DNA of 64,000 nt from positions 1-64,000 of the forward strand of contig DJSW01000011.1 in assembly GCA_002439085.1 (NCBI GenBank), written 5' to 3'. Numbering within the stretch: position 1 is the stretch's first letter; every line of letters begins with the position of its first letter. A program made the position numbers and the translations under genes. A model generated the notes under the pieces. It was not told where the DNA came from, ran no database searches, and saw only the letters and a list, made by a program, of their open reading frames with translations. Origin of the DNA: Alphaproteobacteria bacterium UBA6324. GTDB lineage: Bacteria; Pseudomonadota; Alphaproteobacteria; CAAGCB01; CAG-977. Of the stretch, positions 17,347-25,061 are shown in pieces.

Positions 17347-18452
17347 TGATTTTGTCCTTGTGTTTTTTGCCAATCGTTAAAGTCTTTTCCGACGCTGGAA
17401 CGCGCGATCATCACGGCGTGACCGCGGCTTTCCAAAGCGTCGACCGTCTTTTCCAGTTGCAGGGCGGCGGGGCTGCCCGGTTTGTCGTTGTCGGCGCAAA
17501 CGACGATTTCCCTGACGGTTTCGGGAAACAGAATGTTTCTGATGTTTGAAACGGAAATGCCGCAAACGACGCGGTATTCCGGAACGTGCAGAGCGACGGA
17601 CAGCGCGTCTTCGATGCCTTCGGTGACATAGACGCGCTCCGGTTCGGCGATTTGGTGCATGGGCTTTTTGCTTTTGCCCGACCAGATGGGAATGAACGCG
17701 CCGCCGTAGGCGCCCGACATTTTCTTGTTGTTTGTCAGGTTGCGCTTTTGCCAGCGCGCGCCGTCGTATTCCAGCCAAGTACGATGAACCGCGCGGGGTT
17801 TCCCGTCCGGTCCCTGCGCCAAAGCGATCATGGCGGGAAACTCTCCGACCAGCTTTCTTTCGCCGTCGGCGTCGCTTTCGTAATAAGCCAGATCGGGGAC
17901 GTACCGGATCGCGCGCGGCTGCCGCCCCAGCAGAGCCAGATTGATGCCCCGCCCGACCAGATATCCGTCCACGGGCGTTCCGCGCAAACTGCCGTCTTGC
18001 CCGCGCAAAAACAGGCGCAAAGCGTTTTTCCTGTGAATTTCGGCGTTTTTGGGATCGTCCCAGAATTTTTGATAGGCGATCGCGGGATCCTCGTATTCCG
18101 GATTGCGTTCCGGCACGCGCGGAGGCGGCGGCGGATTCGCGCCGTCGATGCCCAGCCAGCTTTTCGCCCACTTGATGCCGTCCGTTTTGGAAAAATTCAT
18201 GACGTAACAGATCAGATCCAGCGCGTCGTAGGCGTCGTCGCCGGCGAACTCTTTGCAAACGCCTTTGTATTTGCCTTTCAGCCCGATGCGGAAACTGCCG
18301 ACGTGCTTGTCGTCCGGACGCGCGGGGTTCAGACAGACCAGATCGTTTCCGTCCGGCCGCGCCCCGCCGCCGCGCAATCCCAACGCGGTGACCAGCTCCG
18401 ACATTCGGTCGGACAGCAGGGCGACGATTTGCGGGATCGTGTACGTGTTCAT
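17343..18452 (-). CDS. Toprim-domain primase
   Basis: A 369-residue protein. The C-terminal half is a Toprim domain: RVYVTEGIEDALSVAL (catalytic Glu) and REIVVCADNDKPGSPAA (DxD-like acidic pair). The N-terminal part resembles the DNA-binding/zinc-less segment of phage primases (GSFRIGLKGKYKGVCKEF, DALDLICYVMNFS). It synthesises RNA primers at the fork. It overlaps both neighbours by ATGA, forming a tight replication operon with the 39-residue gene upstream and the helicase downstream. Confidence 0.88.
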   Translation of the reverse strand: MNTYTIPQIVALLSDRMSELVTALGLRGGGARPDGNDLVCLNPARPDDKHVGSFRIGLKGKYKGVCKEFAGDDAYDALDLICYVMNFSKTDGIKWAKSWLGIDGANPPPPPRVPERNPEYEDPAIAYQKFWDDPKNAEIHRKNALRLFLRGQDGSLRGTPVDGYLVGRGINLALLGRQPRAIRYVPDLAYYESDADGERKLVGEFPAMIALAQGPDGKPRAVHRTWLEYDGARWQKRNLTNNKKMSGAYGGAFIPIWSGKSKKPMHQIAEPERVYVTEGIEDALSVALHVPEYRVVCGISVSNIRNILFPETVREIVVCADNDKPGSPAALQLEKTVDALESRGHAVMIARSSVGKDFNDWQKTQGQNQ

Positions 18453-18568
18453 TTCCGCCCCCTGATTTCGCGCTTCAAAACGCGCAGACGCACGGCGGCG
18501 ACGACGCGCGCGGCGACGCGCTGCAAAAATTCGGCGAAAGCGACAAGGACGCGATCCGTTTTGTTCAT
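18449..18568 (-). CDS. 39-residue basic helical peptide in the replication operon
   Basis: An ATG at 18568 follows AAAGGGGGA, and the gene is joined by ATGA overlaps to the genes on both sides, strongly suggesting it is translated. The peptide is amphipathic and basic (a core of RVAARVVAAVRLRVLKREI). No family was recognised. Confidence 0.6.
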   Translation of the reverse strand: MNKTDRVLVAFAEFLQRVAARVVAAVRLRVLKREIRGRK

Positions 18569-19029
18569 GGACGTCCCCCTTTCAGATAAACGATTTTGGC
18601 GTCCAGATCAGCCAACTTCGCCTCGATGTCGCTTAAAATGGCGTCGGCTTCGGCGCCGTTTTCCCAGTTCGATCCGGGGGCGACGACTTCGGCGACGATG
18701 CCCGCCCCGAACAGCCGCCACGCGGTGCATAAATGCTTGGCGTACGGCGACCTGCCCGCCAGCCACGTTTCCGCCGTTTTGATTTCGACGCCGAACGCGG
18801 CGGCGATCAGCTTCGCGCGGTTGGCGGGAAACCGCTTGCGCAGCGCCTGCGCCCAACGCCGCCCGACTTCGGCGGATTGAATAGTTCCGGTGTTTTTCCC
18901 CATGTCATTCCCTTTCGTGCTGTTCCATATTTCCAGATACAGCGCGGGGGCTTTCTTGCTTTGCGGTCGGAACGTCAGGGGAAGACGCAGCTGCTGCGCC
19001 GATTGCGGGAATCCGAACAGGTCTAGCAT
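18565..19029 (-). CDS. Early phage protein with possible HTH
   Basis: The frame reads 154 residues from ATG 19029, which overlaps the end of the Cro-like gene, or 112 residues from ATG 18903, which has AAAGGGA 5 nt upstream. The core RRWAQALRKRFPANRAKLIAAAFGVEIKTAETWLAG looks like a helix-turn-helix (FGVEIKTAETWLAG), so a DNA-binding regulatory role is possible. The C-terminus (AILSDIEAKLADLDAKIVYL) is coiled-coil-like. Which start is used cannot be settled from sequence alone. Confidence 0.6.
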   Translation of the reverse strand: MLDLFGFPQSAQQLRLPLTFRPQSKKAPALYLEIWNSTKGNDMGKNTGTIQSAEVGRRWAQALRKRFPANRAKLIAAAFGVEIKTAETWLAGRSPYAKHLCTAWRLFGAGIVAEVVAPGSNWENGAEADAILSDIEAKLADLDAKIVYLKGGRP

Positions 19030-19277
19030 GCCGCGCCGCCTTTCGGATCGCCGGCGGGGTCGTCGCGCCCCGCCGCCGCGATTTGTTCGTCGGATAAAAA
19101 GAAATCGTTCGGCGTTACCGCTCCGCCCGTCGCGGCGAATATTTTGCGCATGACGTCCGGACGCGGGATCCGCTGCCCGAGGCAATACTTGTTCACGCGC
19201 GACGTTTTTTCGCCGATGCGCGTGGCGAATTCATTTTGTTTAACGGCGTTTTGAACCAAAAATTCGATCAGCTTCAT
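19023..19277 (-). CDS. Cro-like (YdaS-type) repressor
   Basis: An 84-residue protein with a helix-turn-helix NEFATRIGEKTSRVNKYCLG followed by RIPRPDVMRKIFAATGG, typical of YdaS/Cro regulators. It is divergent from the tandem XRE regulators, the usual arrangement of a lysogeny switch. The perfect operator at 19277-19295 covers its ribosome site and start codon, so strong autoregulation is expected. It heads the leftward early/replication operon. Confidence 0.82.
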   Translation of the reverse strand: MKLIEFLVQNAVKQNEFATRIGEKTSRVNKYCLGQRIPRPDVMRKIFAATGGAVTPNDFFLSDEQIAAAGRDDPAGDPKGGAAC

Positions 19278-19338
19278 AGGTACATCTTGTACCTATTTGA
19301 AAAACATTGTCAACGAAAATGTTTGTACAAAATGTACA
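19277..19338. promoter_or_regulatory. Lysogeny switch operators (GTAC-N5-GTAC)
   Basis: Two palindromes lie between the divergent regulators: TAGGTACA-TCT-TGTACCTA at 19277-19295 and TGTACA-AAA-TGTACA at 19324-19338. Both have GTAC half-sites 5 nt apart. Similar sites occur at 22228-22240 and 22264-22276, upstream of the excisionase/integrase operon. Confidence 0.75.
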
Positions 19339-19364
19339 TTGAATAAAAAAGGGCAGAAAATAAG

Positions 19365-19685
19365 ATGGTTACTATGAAAAAAATATCGGAAAAAACTGCT
19401 TTATACGAAATCCGCAGAGCACGGGGAATGACGCAACGGCAAATCGCCGAGGCGGTTGGCGTTGAACCCGATCATATCTCAAAATTAGAAAACGGGGATA
19501 GAAAACTGTCCCCAGAATGGATAGACCGCCTGTCAAAAGTTTTGAACTGTTCCAAGGGAGAACTCTTGGGTGAGGAAGGCGTTTCCGAAGAAGAACGTGA
19601 AATTTTGGATATGTACAAAATTTTGACGGTTGAAAAAAAAGAAGCGGTCAAAGCAATGCTGAAAGCATTGTCGGGAAAGGCATGA
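19365..19685 (+). CDS. XRE-family regulator (first of a tandem pair)
   Basis: A 106-residue protein with a canonical HTH (TQRQIAEAVGVEPDHISKLENG) followed by LSPEWIDRLSKVLNCSKGELLGE and a short helical tail (ILDMYKILTVEKKEAVKAML). No peptidase domain is present, so it is not a LexA-type cleavable CI. It is transcribed rightward away from the Cro-like gene. The next gene is a clear paralogue that starts inside its stop codon (ATGA). Confidence 0.85.
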   Translation: MVTMKKISEKTALYEIRRARGMTQRQIAEAVGVEPDHISKLENGDRKLSPEWIDRLSKVLNCSKGELLGEEGVSEEEREILDMYKILTVEKKEAVKAMLKALSGKA

Positions 19686-19993
19686 AAAAAAATTTTCTCT
19701 ACACGTTGCGCAAAAAACGGAATTTGACCCAACGGCAACTGGCAGAACTTGTGAATGCCACGCCAGGACAAATTTATTTTTTAGAAAGTGGAGAACGAAA
19801 GTTGTCCCCGGAATGGCTGGAACGCTTGTCCAAAGCCTTGAACTGCACGAAGGGCGAATTGTTGGGCGAAGCGCCGCTGTCCGACGACGCCCGCGCCGTG
19901 CTGGATATGTACGAACGACTGACCGACGACCAGAAAAACGTCATCAAATCGACCCTGTCCGCCTTTCTTTCCGCCGCGGGAAAGCAGACATAG
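19682..19993 (+). CDS. XRE-family regulator (second of a tandem pair)
   Basis: A 103-residue protein with HTH TQRQLAELVNATPGQIYFLESG, then LSPEWLERLSKALNCTKGELLGEA and a helical tail. It is homologous along its length to the preceding regulator, so the pair arose by duplication. Its recognition helix differs (NATPGQIYFLES versus GVEPDHISKLEN), so the two may bind different sites. The first gene is A/T-rich while the second half of this one is G/C-rich, which suggests different histories. Confidence 0.85.
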   Translation: MKKNFLYTLRKKRNLTQRQLAELVNATPGQIYFLESGERKLSPEWLERLSKALNCTKGELLGEAPLSDDARAVLDMYERLTDDQKNVIKSTLSAFLSAAGKQT

Positions 19994-20014
19994 TTTTTTT
20001 AAGGGGAATACACA

Positions 20015-20986
20015 ATGGCAAAATTCACACTTTCGTTTCATGAAATAAAGCTCAATATCGCTCGAAAATCTGTTGACTTATCGACAGAAATCGGGAAGTC
20101 CTCCCTTTTTGATTTTTTTATTGATTTTGTTGAAAATAAATTACCGAAATACAACCCGATCGCCCAAAAACAAGATATAACGGAAAAACAAAAAATATCT
20201 CTGGAAAACGGAACAACGGTTTTTATCGAAAGAGCGGAAAAAGACATAAGCGCCCATTCTATTTGGGGCATACTTCGCTATGGAACGCAAGGCATATCGT
20301 CGGATTTAATCGATATCAAAACAACGGCGGCAAAATACAAACGAAAGACGACGGACTTGGAATTGATGCCGTTTTATTTTCGCCTTGAAATACCGCAAAG
20401 CGGTCAAATCGGTTATTTGGTTTTACAAGGAATCGGTCAAAACAAAATATTCACCCCGGTTCAATCCACGATAAAACGTGAATTCGATTCTTTTAAACAG
20501 GCAAATAACACTTTGAACGCCGCCTTGAAAATCGCTCCGATTTTTATCGGAAAGCTCTTTATTGATCAATACCTTGAACATGGGATTGTTAAAAAGGTTA
20601 CGGCGACAAAATACGAAAAACATGCCGATTTTTTCTCAAAGCAAGGAGAAAATTGCAAAGTAACGACCACGATAGAAGGAACTTCAAATAACCCGTTTTC
20701 ACGGAAAATAAACGACATAGTCCGAAAAACGGCTGATCCTAAAGAAATCAAAATTGAACTGAATTCACTGTTTTCCATACCTCAGGATAATTTGGATGAA
20801 ATGAAGGTTTATGTTGAATACAACGGTGAACTTAAGTCCATTGATGTCGATGATTTTAGAAAATCCGCGACGAATTACGATATATCCGACATTCAAAAAG
20901 ACTTTGACGGGAATCCGGTTTTTGATAGAATCAACGATATGGCGATTCGCATTCTTGACAATCAAATCAAACCGTTGGTAGCCTGA
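20015..20986 (+). CDS. Uncharacterised 323-residue protein of an A/T-rich two-gene module
   Basis: A soluble, Lys/Ile/Asn-rich protein with no recognised domain. The start follows AAGGGG with 8 nt spacing. Features seen: LSFHEIKLNIARKS at the start, a beta-rich middle (FYFRLEIPQSGQIGYLVLQG) and a long charged C-terminus. It is followed 14 nt later by a 4-TM protein gene. Both genes are visibly A/T-richer than the rest of the prophage and lie just behind the lysogenic regulators, the position where temperate phages carry superinfection-exclusion or defence genes. That role is inference. Confidence 0.6.
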   Translation: MAKFTLSFHEIKLNIARKSVDLSTEIGKSSLFDFFIDFVENKLPKYNPIAQKQDITEKQKISLENGTTVFIERAEKDISAHSIWGILRYGTQGISSDLIDIKTTAAKYKRKTTDLELMPFYFRLEIPQSGQIGYLVLQGIGQNKIFTPVQSTIKREFDSFKQANNTLNAALKIAPIFIGKLFIDQYLEHGIVKKVTATKYEKHADFFSKQGENCKVTTTIEGTSNNPFSRKINDIVRKTADPKEIKIELNSLFSIPQDNLDEMKVYVEYNGELKSIDVDDFRKSATNYDISDIQKDFDGNPVFDRINDMAIRILDNQIKPLVA

Positions 20987-21000
20987 AAAGGAAAAAGATC

Positions 21001-21516
21001 ATGCTCTTCTTTTCGCGAATAAATGTTTTTTCGTTGGTTAGGGAACATTTTCTAACACTGTACGACAATCGAACTGGAAAAACGAACTGGTTGGAAGTGA
21101 TTCTGTTGTCGCTTTTCACGCTTGCAATTCCGGCGGTACTTGTTTTTCTGCTGAAACAACCGATTGAACCGACCGAAAACGATTGTTTTTTAACTGTTTT
21201 TTCCATTGCTGTCGGCTTTCTTTCCAGCACCTTATTTGTCCTTGCTGACCGAAAAACCTCTGTTCGGGAAGCAAATTCTGTCGTCAGACTCAAAGAATGC
21301 TTTTACAATACGGCGTTTGCGCTGATTTCCGCGTTGTTCGTCATTTTTTGTTATATTCTGATGATTATTCTGTTGCGCGCCTTTCGTGATTTCAATCTTG
21401 AAAATTATATTCCCTACCTTTTAAACATAGGCAGTTTTATCATATATGCGCTGATTGTTTTATTTTTTCATGCAATGCTGATGGTTATTCGCCGCGTGTT
21501 TTTTATTTTTGACTGA
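21001..21516 (+). CDS. Four-TM membrane protein of the A/T-rich module
   Basis: A 171-residue protein with four hydrophobic spans at about residues 31-51, 62-83, 103-128 and 142-165, and charged loops between them (LADRKTSVREANSVVRLKE after TM2). The ribosome site AAAGGAAAAAG precedes ATG 21001. Paired with the soluble 323-residue protein, it could be the membrane effector of an abortive-infection or exclusion system. No homologous family was recognised. Confidence 0.6.
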   Translation: MLFFSRINVFSLVREHFLTLYDNRTGKTNWLEVILLSLFTLAIPAVLVFLLKQPIEPTENDCFLTVFSIAVGFLSSTLFVLADRKTSVREANSVVRLKECFYNTAFALISALFVIFCYILMIILLRAFRDFNLENYIPYLLNIGSFIIYALIVLFFHAMLMVIRRVFFIFD

Positions 21517-21519
21517 TTT

Positions 21520-21825
21520 TCACTTATACAGCTCCGCCCCGTGACGGACGGTTAAAATATACACGGCGTCGCGTTCTTTTTTGACCAGATAGATCATTCT
21601 GTACAAATCCCCGCCCGAACCGGAACGGAAATAAATTTGCCGCACTCCGGGGTGTTTTTCGATTAAAACGCCGCGTTCCGGCATTGTTTCCAGTTCGGCG
21701 ACCGCCGACGTCGCGGCGTCGATCCATTTTTGCGCTCCGGACGGATTCCGTTCCGCGATGTATTCGAAAATTTTTGAAACGGCTTTTTGCGCCTGCGGCG
21801 TGACGACGACGCTATACGTTTTCAT
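21520..21825 (-). CDS. RelE/ParE-type toxin
   Basis: A 101-residue protein with the RelE/ParE fold pattern: YSVVVTPQAQKAVSKIFEYI, KWIDAATSAVAELETMPERG and the C-terminal YRMIYLVKKERDAVYILTVRHG. Family members are ribosome-dependent mRNA interferases (RelE) or gyrase inhibitors (ParE); the sequence alone does not decide which. It follows the Phd-like antitoxin gene with a 14-nt overlap. It stabilises the prophage or acts as an accessory defence gene. Confidence 0.85.
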   Translation of the reverse strand: MKTYSVVVTPQAQKAVSKIFEYIAERNPSGAQKWIDAATSAVAELETMPERGVLIEKHPGVRQIYFRSGSGGDLYRMIYLVKKERDAVYILTVRHGAELYK

Positions 21826-22108
21826 CGACCGATTCCCGCAGTTTTTTAAAAAACGCCCGCGCGTCCGTTCCCTTGCCGGCTTCGGCGTCCGCCAGCCCCA
21901 GCAGAATTTGCGTTTCCTCTTCCAGCGCGCTGACGCGGTCCATCAGTTCCTGATAGGATCGGGCGTCCTGCACGACGGCTTCGATTTTTCCGTTGACCGT
22001 CAAAAACGACGGTCGCCGCGTTTCCGCTATCTTTTTCAATGTTTCCGCCGCTTTTTGACGAAACGCCGTCAACGGCTGGACGTCTTCGATGATGTTGATC
22101 GCCGTCAT
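21812..22108 (-). CDS. Phd/YefM-type antitoxin
   Basis: A 98-residue protein starting MTAINIIEDVQPLTAFRQKA, with TRRPSFLTVNGKIEAVVQDA typical of the Phd/YefM DNA-binding half and a helical C-terminus (ALEEETQILLGLADAEAGKG) that would wrap the toxin. The start at 22108 has GGAG 7 nt upstream; the frame stays open further upstream but without support. The family represses its own operon. A GTAC half-site lies at 22143, shortly upstream. Confidence 0.85.
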   Translation of the reverse strand: MTAINIIEDVQPLTAFRQKAAETLKKIAETRRPSFLTVNGKIEAVVQDARSYQELMDRVSALEEETQILLGLADAEAGKGTDARAFFKKLRESVDENV

Positions 22109-22227
22109 GTTTGTTCTCCGTTCCTTATGACTTCTCTTATTATGTACCTTTAACGGTATTTTTTCAACCGGCTTTTCGCCGTTTCGTCCCCGCCGCGGCG
22201 GGGATTTTTCTTGCCCTTTTAAAAAAT

Positions 22228-22279
22228 ATACTTTTTGTACATTTTTATTCTTGACTTTAAAATGTACTTTTTGTACCTT
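22228..22279 (+). promoter_or_regulatory. Promoter and operators of the excisionase/integrase operon
   Basis: The -35 TTGACT (22251-22256) is 17 nt from -10 TACCTT (22274-22279). The site GTAC-TTTTT-GTAC (22264-22276) covers the spacer and -10, and an imperfect ATAC-TTTTT-GTAC lies at 22228-22240. These match the switch operators, so the lysogenic regulator probably controls integration and excision. Confidence 0.6.
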
Positions 22280-22303
22280 TAAGAAAAACAAAGGGAGGTC
22301 ATC

Positions 22304-22573
22304 ATGCGTTGTTTAATCGCCTCCGACTTGGTCGCCGCCAAACTGGCGCGGTCGCAGTCGTGGTTCAACAAAAACAAAACCCGCCTGATTTCGGAAAACG
22401 GTTTTCCGTCGCCGATCGCGGCGGTCGGCGACGTTTGGGACGAAACGGCGATCGACCGCTGGATCGACGCGCAGGGCAATCCGTTCGCGGCGGCGGTTCC
22501 GGTTGACGACGACGAACGCCGTCGGGTACAATCGGACATTTCCGACCGCATCAGACAAGTCTTTCCCGCTTAA
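22304..22573 (+). CDS. Excisionase/AlpA-like DNA-binding protein
   Basis: An 89-residue protein with a MerR/HTH_17-like pattern: LIASDLVAAKLARSQSWFNKN, then GFPSPIAAVGDVWDETAIDRWIDA. This is typical of AlpA-type regulators or excisionases encoded directly before tyrosine integrases. GGGAGG with 5 nt spacing precedes ATG 22304. It is 24 nt upstream of the integrase gene and under the same operator-covered promoter. Confidence 0.8.
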   Translation: MRCLIASDLVAAKLARSQSWFNKNKTRLISENGFPSPIAAVGDVWDETAIDRWIDAQGNPFAAAVPVDDDERRRVQSDISDRIRQVFPA

Positions 22574-22597
22574 CATCAACGGCAGGGAGAATTTGAA

Positions 22598-23731
22598 ATG
22601 CGCAAAAACAAAAAACCTCAATTCATGACGGAACGTCGGAACGCCGGCGGGGAAATCCGCTATTACTGGCAGCCGTCCCGCGCGGTTCGGACGTTCGGCT
22701 TTAAAATCGAAAGCCTCGGCACCGATTACGCCGAGGCGGTCAAACAAGCCAACCGCCTGAACGAAGCGGTCGAGGAATGGAAAGCCGGCAGAAACCAGCC
22801 CGAATTTACGAAACGCAGCGCGCCGATGGTCGCCGGATCGTTTTTGGCGCTGGTTCGGGAATACAAACAAACGGCGTACTGGCGCGACCGCCGACCGAAC
22901 ACCCTGCGCGGCTACGAAAACCAGCTGAAAAAGATTTGCGCCGTTTTCGGACAAACGCCGGTCGCCCTGATCCGCCGCGCCGACGTTTCCGCGTACTACA
23001 ACGCGCAGGCGGTGAAACACCGGGCGTCGGCGAACGCGGCGTTGCGCGTCATCAAAATTCTGATGAACTACGCCGTTTCGCGCGACTACATCGTGAAAAA
23101 CCCGACGGCGGGCGTCCGCATGGTCGGCACGCCGCCCCGCCGTTCCGTCTGGTCGGTCGAAGCCGAACGCGCCTTTCTGGCGACGTGCGATAAAATGAAC
23201 CGCCCGTCCGTCAAACGCGCTTTTTTGCTGTCCCTGTACGCCGGACAGCGCCAGGGCGACGTCCTTTCACTGCGCTGGGACGACATCGTCAAAACGCCGG
23301 ACGGACCGACGATCTGCCTGACGCAGTCGAAAACGGGCGCGTATCTGGAAATCCCCGTTTGCGACGCGATCGCCGCCGATTTGAAAAGCGACGCCGGAAC
23401 GGTCAGCCGCATCGGCGAACGAACCGGGACGCTGTGCAAGAACGAATACACCGGCAAACAATGGACGGCGGACGCGTTTCATCATTGTTTCGCGGACATT
23501 CGCGATCGGGCGCAACGGGATTTTCCGGACATCGACTTTTCGAATTTGCAGTACATCGACCTGCGCCGCACCTGCGTCGTCCGCATGGCGGAAAAAGGCG
23601 CGACGATTCCGCAAATCACGGCTGTGACGGGACATAAAATCGACGAATGCGCCAAAATCGTCGAAACGTACCTGCCCCGCAACCGCGCCATGGCGACGGC
23701 GGCGATCAGGAAACTGAACGCCTTTTGCTGA
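22598..23731 (+). CDS. Tyrosine-recombinase integrase
   Basis: A 377-residue protein. The N-terminal SAM-like arm (FLALVREYKQTAYWRDRRP ... AYYNAQAVKHRASANAALR) is followed by a catalytic domain with Arg in SLYAGQRQGDVLSLRW, the box DLRRTCVVRM, the His in AVTGHKIDE and the nucleophile Tyr in IVETYLPRN. The usual first His of HxxR is Ile/Asp here (YIDLRRT), as in some phage integrases. It presumably integrates the phage at the tRNA-Lys gene 3.6 kb to the right. Its last 30 nt are duplicated at 25606-25635. Confidence 0.93.
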   Translation: MRKNKKPQFMTERRNAGGEIRYYWQPSRAVRTFGFKIESLGTDYAEAVKQANRLNEAVEEWKAGRNQPEFTKRSAPMVAGSFLALVREYKQTAYWRDRRPNTLRGYENQLKKICAVFGQTPVALIRRADVSAYYNAQAVKHRASANAALRVIKILMNYAVSRDYIVKNPTAGVRMVGTPPRRSVWSVEAERAFLATCDKMNRPSVKRAFLLSLYAGQRQGDVLSLRWDDIVKTPDGPTICLTQSKTGAYLEIPVCDAIAADLKSDAGTVSRIGERTGTLCKNEYTGKQWTADAFHHCFADIRDRAQRDFPDIDFSNLQYIDLRRTCVVRMAEKGATIPQITAVTGHKIDECAKIVETYLPRNRAMATAAIRKLNAFC

Positions 23732-23738
23732 AAGGAAC

Positions 23739-23980
23739 TTGACAATGACGGCGACCGCTGATACGTTTTTGAACGTGGTCTCAAACCACGTTACCAAAGC
23801 GGTTGCCGCGCCCGAAAGATTTTGCGGTATTTTTATGCCCGTTTTTAATGGCGGGAGTGCGAGGAATAGCCTTCGGGTAATAACTCCGCGCTTCTTTGGT
23901 AGCGTTTTGAGGCTCCCGCCGCCTATCGGGCTTCTCAAAAGCTCCTTGGTCGGCGATTTGAAACGCTTAACCAAAGGGGC
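23739..23980 (+). ncRNA. Structured leader RNA, copy R1a (C4-like)
   Basis: A promoter TTGACA-N17-TACGTT (23739-23767) precedes a region rich in pairings: CGTGGT/ACCACG (23774-23790), GGCGGGAG/CTCCCGCC (23850-23857 with 23913-23920), and CTTTGGT (23894-23900), which can pair either with ACCAAAG upstream (23793-23799) or ACCAAAG downstream (23970-23976). The near-identical copy R1b (25645-25885) keeps the first hairpin by a compensatory change. The frame through this region (MTATADTF...) is probably not a protein. Location before an antirepressor operon suggests a C4-type regulator; this is inference. Confidence 0.55.
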
Positions 23981-23987
23981 TGTTTTT

Positions 23988-24161
23988 ATGACAAAAGCAA
24001 AACAATTCGAGTTGTACCGTGCGGTTTGCGCGGCGGTCGGCGTCAAAAAGCCGATGAGCAGACGCGCCGTCGAACGCGGCGAAGCGGACGCGTTCGCCGA
24101 AGACAAAATCATCATCGACACCATTCGCGCGCTGGACGCGATGGGGAAATTGAAAGGATAA
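23988..24161 (+). CDS. 57-residue protein upstream of the antirepressor
   Basis: Starts at ATG 23988 after AAAGGGG and encodes a small basic protein (KQFELYRAVCAAVGVKKPMS ... FAEDKIIIDTIRALDAMGK). It lies 4 nt upstream of the antirepressor, so it is probably co-translated. The frame is open further upstream, but that part belongs to the structured leader. It occupies the position of Icd-like peptides in P1-type ant operons; function unknown. Confidence 0.55.
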   Translation: MTKAKQFELYRAVCAAVGVKKPMSRRAVERGEADAFAEDKIIIDTIRALDAMGKLKG

Positions 24162-24165
24162 AAAC

Positions 24166-25020
24166 ATGAACGATATTCAGGTATTCGATTTTGAAGACAA
24201 CGCCGTGCGCGTGATTGAAAAGGACGGCGAGCCGTGGTTCGTCGCCGCGGACGTGGCGCGGGTGTTGGATATTCAAAACATCCGTCAAAATTTGAACGAT
24301 TTGGACGATGACGAAGCTGGTGTATACAATACATACATCAGGTCGGCAAACGGGGTCGAGCAGAAACGTCAGCTCAACATCATCAATGAAAGCGGGCTGT
24401 ACAATCTGATATTCCGTTCGCGAAAACCCGAAGCGAAAAAGTTCCGCAAGTGGGTGACGGCGGAGGTGCTGCCGTCGATCCGCAAGACGGGAATGTACAT
24501 CGCGCCGGAGGTCGATGTTAAATCCGCCGACGAAGTTCGCGGTCGCGACGATTTCGGCGAACTGCCCGACCGCACGTTCCAGCAATGGATCAATCTGGTG
24601 CGCGAAACGCGTCTGCTGTACGGGCGCGCCGCCGCGCGTTCGGTGTGGGAAAGTTCGCCCCTGCCGACGCCGCGGAACGTTCCGAACGCCGCCCGTCCGA
24701 TCGACGGCGAATTTTCCGCCGCGGACGGCGCCGTGTGTCTGGCGCAAATCGTCGACGCCGCGTTCGAAAACGGCGAAATCCGGGGCGGGTGCGGCGTGCG
24801 GTTTTACGAACTGGGCGGCGTCCGTTACCTGTTCGTCGCCAGACGCCACCCGTTTTTAGACCGTTTGTTCAAAGACGGCGTTTTCGACAAAGGCAAGCAC
24901 GCCGACGCCCTGCTGGCGATCGACGGCGCGGCGCGCGCGCCCGTCAGCGTGCGGCTGGGCAAATCCGTCTGCCGCGGCGTGCTGGTTCCGTGTTCCGCAA
25001 TCGCCCGCGCGGCGGCGTAA
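24166..25020 (+). CDS. BRO-N antirepressor (ant1)
   Basis: A 284-residue protein. Residues 1-110 are a BRO-N domain: VFDFEDNAVRVIEKDGEPWFVAADVARVL, then NIINESGLYNLIFRSRKPEA and KFRKWVTAEVLPSIRKTG. The C-terminal half (about 130-284) is a separate domain with no firm match. Antirepressors of this type bind or displace phage repressors to trigger lytic growth. The promoter and structured RNA R1a lie upstream and a strong terminator lies 7 nt after the stop. The 3' end of this gene is duplicated in the truncated ant2. Confidence 0.85.
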   Translation: MNDIQVFDFEDNAVRVIEKDGEPWFVAADVARVLDIQNIRQNLNDLDDDEAGVYNTYIRSANGVEQKRQLNIINESGLYNLIFRSRKPEAKKFRKWVTAEVLPSIRKTGMYIAPEVDVKSADEVRGRDDFGELPDRTFQQWINLVRETRLLYGRAAARSVWESSPLPTPRNVPNAARPIDGEFSAADGAVCLAQIVDAAFENGEIRGGCGVRFYELGGVRYLFVARRHPFLDRLFKDGVFDKGKHADALLAIDGAARAPVSVRLGKSVCRGVLVPCSAIARAAA

Positions 25021-25026
25021 AATAAC

Positions 25027-25058
25027 GCCCGCGGCGTCGCGAACCGCGGGCGATTTTA
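25027..25058 (+). terminator. Rho-independent terminator after ant1
   Basis: The 8-bp stem GCCCGCGG/CCGCGGGC is followed by GATTTT. It is the same hairpin as at 8964-8999 in the opposite orientation, with one loop difference. Confidence 0.7.
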
Positions 25059-25061
25059 CTC

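Noticed and set aside
23739..23987. Protein starting MTMTATADTFL through R1a (and its copy in R1b)
   Set aside because: The region has a promoter, duplicated copies with compensatory stem changes and no good ribosome site for this start; a structured RNA is a better explanation. Only the downstream 57-residue gene is kept.
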